The position numbers and the translations under genes were made by a program. Of a DNA stretch of 6,308 bases, positions 1-5,224 are shown piece by piece. Numbering within the stretch: the stretch's first letter is position 1; each line of letters begins with the position of its first letter. Source of the DNA: Actinomycetota bacterium (GTDB taxonomy: Bacteria > Actinomycetota > Thermoleophilia > UBA2241); NCBI GenBank assembly GCA_003132645.1, contig PKYM01000267.1, positions 5,693 through 12,000 on the forward strand, given 5' to 3'. The notes under the pieces were generated by a model. It had not been told where the DNA came from and did not search any database. It saw only the letters and a list, made by a program, of their open reading frames with translations.

Positions 1-89
1 CCCTGCGCGCCGGCGGTCACGACGCCGACGACGAGCACTACGGCGATGACGGCACCTGCTGCGATGAGGGCGAGGGTTCTGCGGCGCAT
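1..89 (-). CDS. N-terminus of a secreted or membrane-anchored protein (partial)
   Basis: Only the first 29 codons are inside the window; the gene runs off its left edge. Reading leftwards from the ATG at 89, the product begins MRRRTLALIAAGAVIAVV and continues LVVGVVTAG. That is three arginines followed by about 22 hydrophobic residues, the pattern of a signal peptide or an N-terminal membrane anchor. The start is well supported: an AAAGGAG ribosome binding site (complement of 99-105) lies 9 bases upstream of the ATG. The gene follows the GNAT gene on the same strand with a gap of about 140 bp, so co-transcription is possible but not shown. The mature domain is outside the window and no function can be assigned. 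Confidence 0.7.
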   Translation of the reverse strand, partial: MRRRTLALIAAGAVIAVVLVVGVVTAGAQ

Positions 90-231
90 CTTGCTCAGCT
101 CCTTTGGCTGTGGCTCCCAGTTCCTGCGTCAGCTCCCCCAGCCGCCGCTCGGCAATGCCTCTCTTCGCTACTTCTGTTCCATGTTTACGTGCAATCGGAA
201 CGTCGGCCGCCTCGCGAGACGCGCCGCAGCC

Positions 232-690
232 TCAGTGTTCCAGTTGCACCGTGTAGCGCTTGACGCCGTCGGGGCTCCAGTACTTGTCGTAGAGGTGCCG
301 CGCGTCGGCGTCGTCGATGGCCGTCCAGTAGACCCGCGACCAGCCGTTCTGCCGGCCGAGGTCGACGACCGCCTCGATGAGCCGATGCCCGATACCACGG
401 CCGCGCGATGCGGAGCGCACGTAGAGGTCGTCGAGAAGACAACTGAGGTGCTCGCTCCAGGTGTGGCAGTGCAGCACGTAGTCGGCCAGGCCCACCAGCT
501 CGCCGTCCTCGACGGCGACGAGGCAGCCCATCGGCGCGTCGGGATCGAGGATGCGGCCCCAGTTCGCGTCGGCGACACGCTCCGGCAGTCGCACTCCATG
601 GAAGGCGTTGAAAGCCGTCCAGAGGCTGCGCCACTCGCCTTCGTCAGTGGCGACGGGTGCCCGTATGGTGAGTTGCGCCTTGAGCTCCAC
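232..690 (-). CDS. GNAT family N-acetyltransferase
   Basis: The product is 152 residues, the usual size of a single-domain GNAT enzyme, which moves an acetyl group from acetyl-CoA to an amine; the substrate cannot be read from sequence. The acetyl-CoA pyrophosphate-binding motif A is clear: strand LYVR (89-92) followed by SRGRGIG (95-101), matching the family pattern R/QxxGxG/A. The helix LIEAVVDLGRQNGW follows, then strand VYWTAI and the motif B-like segment ADARHLYDKYW (128-138). The N-terminal part LTIRAPVATDEGEW is the normal first strand and helix 1. I start it at the GTG at 690 because homology-like sequence begins there and the upstream extension is Arg/Pro-rich and GNAT-unlike. A GGAGG lies only 3 bases before the GTG, which is tight, so the exact start is less certain than the gene. 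It is cytosolic and diverges from the deacetylase gene. Confidence 0.88.
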   Translation of the reverse strand: MELKAQLTIRAPVATDEGEWRSLWTAFNAFHGVRLPERVADANWGRILDPDAPMGCLVAVEDGELVGLADYVLHCHTWSEHLSCLLDDLYVRSASRGRGIGHRLIEAVVDLGRQNGWSRVYWTAIDDADARHLYDKYWSPDGVKRYTVQLEH

Positions 691-720
691 TGGCCTCCGA
701 CCGACTCGCCGGCGCGTCGG

Positions 721-758
721 GGGTGGTCTGGACGACCACCCTTTCAGCGGCCATCCTA
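721..758 (-). promoter_or_regulatory. Dyad and possible -10 element upstream of the GNAT gene
   Basis: Positions 721-728 (GGGTGGTC) and 734-741 (GACCACCC) are perfect complements around a 5-base centre. This sits about 30 bp upstream of the GNAT start codon. Reading on the minus strand, TAGGAT (complement of 753-758) fits the TANNNT form of a -10 box, though I find no good -35 partner. If it is used, transcription would start near 746 and the dyad would fall just downstream, a place where an operator or a 5' UTR hairpin would be effective. The dyad is seen directly; its role is inferred. Confidence 0.35.
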
Positions 759-822
759 CCAGCTCGCGACCTGCGGCCACGACACCTGAAATACAACCCT
801 GCGCCCGCTCAGACCGCCGCCT

Positions 823-851
823 TTGACAGCCGCCCCACACGGCGATACGTT
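823..851 (+). promoter_or_regulatory. Candidate sigma70-type promoter for the deacetylase-methyltransferase pair
   Basis: TTGACA at 823-828 matches the -35 consensus exactly. After a 17-base spacer, TACGTT at 846-851 fits TANNNT. The surrounding stretch is noticeably less GC-rich than the genes. The predicted start of transcription, near 857-859, leaves a leader of about 25 bases holding the G-rich ribosome binding site (GAGGGGGGG, about 869-877) before the ATG at 882. The -10 is weak outside the three conserved positions. Confidence 0.5.
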
Positions 852-881
852 CTTCATTCGAGTATCACGAGGGGGGGTACG

Positions 882-1850
882 ATGAGCTACGACTCGGGGT
901 CTTCCCCGACCTCCGACGCGCCGGTCGACCAGGCGCCGGTGCCGTCGGCGTCCGCCGGCCCCGCGCCCGGTCGTGGTCCCGCGGCCCCGACCCGCCACGC
1001 TCTCACCGTCGACCTCGAGGATTGGCACCAGCTCTCCTACTCCCACGTGACGCGAGGTTCGTGTGAGACGACGGCCAACGTCGTCACCGACACGCACCAC
1101 ATCCTCGACCTGCTTGCCGAGCTCGACCTGCGCGCGACGTTCTTTGTGGTGGGGCTGGTCGCGACCGCGTTTCCCGACCTGGTGCGAGAGGTGGCCGCGG
1201 CCGGGCACGAGATCGGCGGCCACACCTGCGATCACCAGACCCTCTACTCGATGACGCCGGCCGAGCTCAAGGCCGACCTCGAGCGTTCGCGACGGCAGTT
1301 GCAGGATCTCACCGGCCAGCCCGTGATCTCCTTCCGCGCGCCCGCTTTCTCGGTCGGCAGCATGGCCAACGAGTCGTTCTTCGAGACCCTGGCCGAGGCG
1401 GGTTTCGAGTGCGATTCGAGCGTGTTTCCCGTGGCCGGCCTGCGCTACGGCATCCCCGACGCGCCGCGCTACCCGTTCGTCGTACAGACGGCGAGCGGGC
1501 CGATCCACGAGTTTCCCCTGGCGACCTGGGATCTGGGCCGCTACCGGTTGCCTGTCGCCGGCGGCACCTGCTTTCGGTTCCTGCCCAGCATCTTTCTTGA
1601 GCACGTCGTAGGCGATCTGGATGCCGGCGGCCACACGGCGACGTTCTACTTCCACCCCTACGAGTTCCACCACGGTCTTCTGCATCTCTCCGGATTGACT
1701 TGGCATGACCGCCTGCAGACCATGTACGTGAAACGCCTGGTGATGCACAATCTGTTCACCGGGTCGGTCGGCGAGCGCTGGGGATCGCTTCTGGCCGGAC
1801 ATCGATTCCTTCCCATAGGAGACCTCCATCGCGATGAACCCATCACATGA
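882..1850 (+). CDS. Polysaccharide deacetylase, NodB fold with DUF3473-type C-terminus
   Basis: The product is 322 residues and, from its motifs, is a metal-dependent deacetylase that removes N-acetyl (or O-acetyl) groups from a glycan. NodB motif 1 is TVDLEDW (42-48, catalytic/metal Asp pair 44 and 47). Motif 2 is GGHTCDH (112-118, metal-binding His114 and His118). RAPAFS (152-157) is motif 3, and FYFHPYEF (255-262) carries the late His. The TVDxEDW start, the FRAPAFSV segment and a tail with a RL..LL..RF pattern resemble the DUF3473 group known from PEP-CTERM/exosortase (XrtA) exopolysaccharide loci. The first 37 residues are a Ser/Pro/Ala/Gly-rich, probably disordered leader without a signal peptide, so I infer a cytoplasmic enzyme. 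The ATG at 882 is the first in-frame ATG and is preceded by GAGGGGGGG. The gene overlaps the methyltransferase by 17 bp, implying a shared transcript. The exact substrate is unknown. Confidence 0.88.
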   Translation: MSYDSGSSPTSDAPVDQAPVPSASAGPAPGRGPAAPTRHALTVDLEDWHQLSYSHVTRGSCETTANVVTDTHHILDLLAELDLRATFFVVGLVATAFPDLVREVAAAGHEIGGHTCDHQTLYSMTPAELKADLERSRRQLQDLTGQPVISFRAPAFSVGSMANESFFETLAEAGFECDSSVFPVAGLRYGIPDAPRYPFVVQTASGPIHEFPLATWDLGRYRLPVAGGTCFRFLPSIFLEHVVGDLDAGGHTATFYFHPYEFHHGLLHLSGLTWHDRLQTMYVKRLVMHNLFTGSVGERWGSLLAGHRFLPIGDLHRDEPIT

Positions 1851-2514
1851 CGAGACAGTGCGCCGGCGCTTCGAGCGCGACGCCGAGAGCTTCGATGCCA
1901 TCTACCGCGTCGAACGTTCCTGGTTCTCGCGCCGCTTCAACCGGATCTTCCGCAAGGCCATCTTCGAGCGTTACGAGATCACGTTCGCCGAGGCGGGCGA
2001 TGTCACAGACAAGACCGTCCTCGACGTCGGCTGCGGGTCGGGGGTGTACTCGGCCGATTTCGCGCGCCGGGGCGCGCGACGTGTAGTGGGGGTCGATTTC
2101 TCGGCCAATATGTTGGCGCTCGCCGCACAGGAGGCAGCCGCCCAGGAAGTCGCCGACCGCTGCGAGTTTCGTCGCGAGGACTTCATGACGTCGGCCTCAG
2201 ACGAGAGCTTCGACATCAGCGTCGCGATGGGCGTCTTCGACTACCTGTCGGAGCCGGTGCCGTTTCTGCGCAAGATGGCCTTGCAGACGAACGCGAAGGT
2301 CATCGCTTCGTTCCCGGGTCATTCGGTCGTGCGTGAGCGCCTGCGGACGCTCCGCTACCGCCTGTCGGGCAAAGGCAGGGTGTTCTTTTACCGGCAAGCC
2401 GACATAGCACGCATCGCCGCTGAAGCGGGCCTGCGCGAGGTTCGGATCATCCCCATCCTGTCGTCCGGCACCGGCTACATCCTCGTCGGCGAAGGCCGGC
2501 ACGGCGGGCAGTGA
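1834..2514 (+). CDS. Class I SAM-dependent methyltransferase
   Basis: The 226-residue product has the Rossmann-type SAM-binding core: motif I VLDVGCGSG (62-70), the acidic residue ending strand 2 in VVGVDFS (Asp88), EDFM (115-118) at the usual motif III place and FDISVAMGVFDYL (126-138) for motif IV/post-IV. The end (HSVVRERLRTLRYRL, then FFYRQADIARIAAEAGL) is the style of small-molecule or lipid/sugar methyltransferases in which a late insertion shapes the acceptor site; the acceptor cannot be named. The ATG at 1834 is inside the deacetylase gene, with AGGAGA at 1817-1822 ahead of it (11-base gap, rather long). The overlap with the deacetylase stop at 1848-1850 suggests translational coupling and a joint role, perhaps glycan or lipid modification. 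It ends only 10 bp before the convergent protease gene, with no terminator hairpin between them. Confidence 0.85.
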   Translation: MNPSHDETVRRRFERDAESFDAIYRVERSWFSRRFNRIFRKAIFERYEITFAEAGDVTDKTVLDVGCGSGVYSADFARRGARRVVGVDFSANMLALAAQEAAAQEVADRCEFRREDFMTSASDESFDISVAMGVFDYLSEPVPFLRKMALQTNAKVIASFPGHSVVRERLRTLRYRLSGKGRVFFYRQADIARIAAEAGLREVRIIPILSSGTGYILVGEGRHGGQ

Positions 2515-2524
2515 CCGCCGCGCG

Positions 2525-3799
2525 CTACTGCAGCGTCATCACGTAGGCCTTCCAGCCGGCGTAGAAGCTGCTCCAGGAGACGCCCAGGTCGGCGCGCACC
2601 GTCTGCTTGACGGCGGGCCCCGCGAGCGTGCCGCCGGCTATGTCGACGCTGAAACGCTTCAGCGCCGCCTCACCCCAGTGAGCCAGGATGTATTTCACTA
2701 GCGCGGCCCCCTCGAGGTAGGCGAGCGTCACGCGAGCCATGCGCACGCCGGTCCAGAGGTCGGGTCGCGCAAACGTGGTGAGCAGCGGCATGCTGCGGTT
2801 ACCGGCGGCCACCTCGGCGCGCAGCGGCCAGTAGCTGCGGTCACCCTCGACCGCGGTCGCCATGCCCTCCAGCAGCAGCGGCGGGGCGTGGGGCGAGTTG
2901 TAGAACCAGCGCCAGGTGAGCGTGTGAGTCACTTCGTGAGCCAGCATGTGCTCGGTCCAGGAGTCGGCCGGAGTCAGCGCCGAGGCCAGCACGCCCACGT
3001 CGGTGGGCCACCAGGGTTTGCTCGAGGTCGTGGTGGGCAGCCGGGCGAAGAACCGTTCTCGTTCGAGGACCTTGCTCTGGCCGAGGTACCTCGTGATCTC
3101 GGTGGGCGTCGAGTACAACATGACGACGATGGGGCGGTCGCCGGTGACCCCCAGCTTGGCGGCAAGGTCGGCGCGAGCGCGCGGCATGTCGCCGGCGAGC
3201 TTCTCGGCAAGCGGCCGCCAGCTTTCGTCGAAGACCACCACGGCGCCGTCGGCGACGAGCGCGTGAGGCGTGCGGAAGGCCATGAGGTACTCGTGGCGGA
3301 TGCCGGCGGGCGACTGGTCGCCGTCGGCGACCAGTCGCCCGCCGGACCGTTCGACGACCAGCAGCCGCTCGGCCACGATGCGCTGGGGCGGCCCGGCTCC
3401 GCCGGGCCGCCCCTCGATCTTCACGTCGAAGGTCGCGGGCTGCCCGCTGATGGCCGACACGACCGCGTGCAGCCCGCTCCAGGGGATCGGCGCCAGGTGA
3501 CCGTAGAGGTCGCGAAGCGCCTGGCGGGCGGCGCTGCCTCTGGCCGGCAGCGCCGCCCGCCAGGCGGCCGCACGGTGGGCCGTGAGCGTCGGCAAGCCGG
3601 CGTCGATCCAGCGCCGCACCTCGCGCGCGGCGACGCTCGATCGCGCGCTCGGCGGGGGAGCGATGACGATCGCGCGGCGCTCCGGCGACGCGCGAAAAGC
3701 CGCGACGAAGCCCGATGCCGCCAGCACCGCGAAGCCGACGACGAGCGCCGCGAGCAGCGGCACCGGGACAGAGCGACCAAACACGCGACGGACCTGCAT
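2525..3799 (-). CDS. Membrane-anchored peptidase-MA-like (gluzincin) zinc metalloprotease
   Basis: The product is 424 residues. Residues 13-35 (PLLAALVVGFAVLAASG and onward) form an N-terminal membrane anchor after basic residues RR and R, so the rest should lie outside the membrane. The C-terminal half carries the zinc motif AHEVTHTLTW with HEVTH at 288-292 (catalytic Glu289). It is followed 19 residues later by LLLEGMATAVEG, whose Glu311 fits the third ligand of gluzincins and the peptidase-MA-like domain. Preceding strands, such as PIVVMLYSTPTEITRYL (223-239), are typical of that domain. The Ala/Arg-rich region at 40-170 has no family I recognise and is where three long inverted repeats lie. 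I choose the ATG at 3799 because it places the anchor at the N-terminus; longer readings run into the neighbouring gene's upstream region. No Shine-Dalgarno is visible, but a -10-like box sits 6 bases upstream. Substrate unknown. Confidence 0.82.
   Translation of the reverse strand: MQVRRVFGRSVPVPLLAALVVGFAVLAASGFVAAFRASPERRAIVIAPPPSARSSVAAREVRRWIDAGLPTLTAHRAAAWRAALPARGSAARQALRDLYGHLAPIPWSGLHAVVSAISGQPATFDVKIEGRPGGAGPPQRIVAERLLVVERSGGRLVADGDQSPAGIRHEYLMAFRTPHALVADGAVVVFDESWRPLAEKLAGDMPRARADLAAKLGVTGDRPIVVMLYSTPTEITRYLGQSKVLERERFFARLPTTTSSKPWWPTDVGVLASALTPADSWTEHMLAHEVTHTLTWRWFYNSPHAPPLLLEGMATAVEGDRSYWPLRAEVAAGNRSMPLLTTFARPDLWTGVRMARVTLAYLEGAALVKYILAHWGEAALKRFSVDIAGGTLAGPAVKQTVRADLGVSWSSFYAGWKAYVMTLQ
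3303..3345. repeat. Perfect inverted repeat, 20-bp arms, 3-nt loop, inside the protease gene
   Basis: The arm at 3303-3322 is the exact reverse complement of 3326-3345, separated only by GTC. All 20 pairs are Watson-Crick and 16 are G/C. The next outer pair (G3302/A3346) does not match, so the edge is sharp. It encodes residues about 152-166 (SGGRLVADGDQSPAG) of the metalloprotease. No T-run follows on either strand, so it is not a classical intrinsic terminator. Confidence 0.95.
3385..3413. repeat. Perfect inverted repeat, 13-bp arms, 3-nt loop, inside the protease gene
   Basis: GGGGCGGCCCGGC at 3385-3397 is the exact reverse complement of 3401-3413, around a TCC loop. It encodes residues about 129-139 (EGRPGGAGPPQ) of the metalloprotease, a Gly/Pro-rich stretch that looks like a linker. 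Its pure G/C make-up makes chance more likely than for its two larger neighbours. Confidence 0.9.
3518..3566. repeat. Perfect inverted repeat, 21-bp arms, 7-nt loop, inside the protease gene
   Basis: The arm at 3518-3538 is the exact reverse complement of 3546-3566, with loop TCTGGCC. The outer flanks (G3517/G3567) do not pair. It encodes residues about 78-94 (AAWRAALPARGSAARQA) of the metalloprotease, so the arms must serve both as coding sequence and as each other's complement. Its sequence is unrelated to the 20-bp-arm repeat, so the two are not copies of a single element. Confidence 0.95.
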
Positions 3800-3805
3800 G
3801 GTCTC

Positions 3806-3811
3806 AGGGTA
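3806..3811 (-). promoter_or_regulatory. Possible -10 box of a leaderless protease transcript
   Basis: On the minus strand TACCCT (complement of 3806-3811) fits TANNNT and lies 6 bases before the ATG at 3799. Transcription would then begin at or next to the start codon. This agrees with the lack of a Shine-Dalgarno sequence; leaderless messages are common in actinobacteria. There is no recognisable -35 box, so this stays tentative. Confidence 0.3.
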
Positions 3812-3946
3812 GCATCTGAGGCCCCCGAAGGCGCGAAGACTACAAGGTGAGCGCCGCATGCCGCAGAATGTGAAGGGCAGACGAGAGTGACGACCTGCCT
3901 GCGCGAGCACTGACGCGACGACGATGACGAAACGAGCGACGACCCG

Positions 3947-5224
3947 ATGAAGCGACGCCGACCCGACACGACAAGCCACGCTGCGCGCGCTGCCCAGGAC
4001 GCAGGATCGACGACGCGCCCCGAAGCACGACAGGCGCGGACGTCGGGCCGCGTCGTAGTGATCGTGGTCGCGGCCGCGGCGCTCACCATCCTGGCGGCGG
4101 TCGCCCTGGCCTCGGCGTTCGAGCCGGGCCACGGCGGCGGCAACTTAGCCCAGCCCGGCTCGAGCGCGGCCTCGCCCACGGCGCGGTCGGTGGCCGCCGG
4201 CAGCAGTCAAGCCGCGTCGAGCGGGAGCCCCACGCCGGCGACATCGTCTACCCCCGCCGCGGCCCCCGCCGTGAGCATCGTCTCGGGCGGCGACACCATG
4301 GGTGATCGCGGCGTCAAGGCGTACATCGCGGCCCAAGGCGCCGACGAGGTGTTCGCCGGCATCGCGCCGACCCTGCGGGCGGCCGACGCCGCCTGGGTCA
4401 ACCTCGAGTCGCCGCTGACGAACACAAGTGACCCGTACCCCGGCAAGGACGTCCACTTCCAGGGCGACCCGCGCCTCGCCGCCGGCTTGGCCGATGCCGG
4501 CATCGACGTCGTGAACATGGCCAACAACCACGCGGTCGACCAGGGCCAGGCGGGCTTGCTCGAGTCTATCCGTCGGGTGAAGGCCGCCGGCGTGAAGGTC
4601 GTCGGCGCCGGCAAGGACGCCGCCGCCGCCCGCCGGCCGGCCATAGTCCACACGAGCAGCGGCGCGACCATCGGCTTTCTCGGCTGGACCGACATCATCT
4701 GGCCCGGCTACGAGGCCGGCAGCGGCCCCGGCGTAGCCACCGCCCGCACCGACATGAGTCAGGTGACCCAGGCCATCCGGCGTCTCAAGGCCCGCGTCGA
4801 CTACGTCGTCGTCTGTTTTCACTGGGGCATCGAGTACACCGACATGCCCATTGCCGATCAGGTGTCCGAAGCTCACGCGGCGATCGACGCCGGCGCGGAT
4901 ATGGTGATCGGCCACCACCCGCACGTCCTGCAGGGCGCCCAGCTCTACAAGGGCCATTTCATCATCTACAGCCTGGGCGACCTGGTGTTCGACCACTACA
5001 GCCTGGCTACCGGCCAGACGGTGCTCGTCTCCGCCGTCCTGTCGCCGCACGGCGTCAAGGTGACGCTGATCCCCGTCTATGCCTCGTCGAACGGCATCCC
5101 GGCGATCGTCACGGGCGCCGCGGGACGTGCCATACTGCTCCACATGCAGCAGATCTCCACTCCCCTGGGCACCAGACTCAAGATCTCTGGCGACCGCGCC
5201 TACGTGCGCTCTTCCGGCGCATGA
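3947..5224 (+). CDS. CapA family (PGA_cap) metallophosphatase-like protein, membrane-anchored
   Basis: The product is 425 residues. A basic start is followed by one membrane segment (about 35-58), then a low-complexity Ser/Ala/Pro/Gly/Thr linker (about 60-108), then a CapA domain that should face outside. The family's calcineurin-like metal motifs are all visible: SGGDTMGD (113-120), VNLESPL (151-157), MANNHAVD (191-198), CFHWGIEY (290-297), GHHPHVLQG (322-330) and YSLGDLVFD (341-349). CapA proteins are known from poly-gamma-glutamate capsule systems. No capB, capC or capE-like gene is present here, so a capsule role is not shown, and many CapA-like proteins have unknown substrates. The ATG at 3947 keeps the charged N-terminus before the membrane segment; only weak GAGCGAC precedes it. 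It overlaps lgt by 4 bp (ATGA), so the two are very likely one operon. Confidence 0.88.
   Translation: MKRRRPDTTSHAARAAQDAGSTTRPEARQARTSGRVVVIVVAAAALTILAAVALASAFEPGHGGGNLAQPGSSAASPTARSVAAGSSQAASSGSPTPATSSTPAAAPAVSIVSGGDTMGDRGVKAYIAAQGADEVFAGIAPTLRAADAAWVNLESPLTNTSDPYPGKDVHFQGDPRLAAGLADAGIDVVNMANNHAVDQGQAGLLESIRRVKAAGVKVVGAGKDAAAARRPAIVHTSSGATIGFLGWTDIIWPGYEAGSGPGVATARTDMSQVTQAIRRLKARVDYVVVCFHWGIEYTDMPIADQVSEAHAAIDAGADMVIGHHPHVLQGAQLYKGHFIIYSLGDLVFDHYSLATGQTVLVSAVLSPHGVKVTLIPVYASSNGIPAIVTGAAGRAILLHMQQISTPLGTRLKISGDRAYVRSSGA

Noticed and set aside
90..231. Minus-strand frame in the GNAT-to-anchor gap reading IARKHGTEVAKRGIAERRLG, helix-like
   Set aside because: It continues the GNAT frame after its stop, has no ATG, GTG or TTG start or ribosome site, and runs into Arg-rich nonsense across the next gene's start. 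I see no other gene, RNA or terminator in this gap.
756..1901. Long minus-strand open frame (381 codons) opposite the deacetylase
   Set aside because: It is a shadow of third-position G/C bias: Arg/Gly/His-rich, without domain motifs, while the plus strand has the complete NodB motif set.
2060..2079. 9-bp arm hairpin with a 2-nt loop in the methyltransferase gene
   Set aside because: It comes from alternating CG in the FARRGARR codons and is expected by chance in such GC-rich coding sequence.
3082..3093. 12-bp perfect palindrome CGAGGTACCTCG in the protease gene
   Set aside because: It has no loop or conserved context; a single 12-bp palindrome in 6.3 kb of GC-rich DNA is unremarkable.
2888..3850. 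Plus-strand open frame of 320 codons opposite the protease
   Set aside because: Its Arg/Gly/Asp-rich composition has no recognisable fold, and the opposite strand carries a membrane anchor and HEVTH zinc motif.
3800..3946. Search for a plus-strand promoter for the CapA gene in the divergent gap
   Set aside because: No convincing -35/-10 pair was found; only the minus-strand TACCCT next to the protease start was worth listing.
4145..5143. Minus-strand open frame of 332 codons opposite the CapA gene
   Set aside because: The sequence is Gly/Val/Asp/Arg-rich without motifs; all CapA metal motifs are read on the plus strand.
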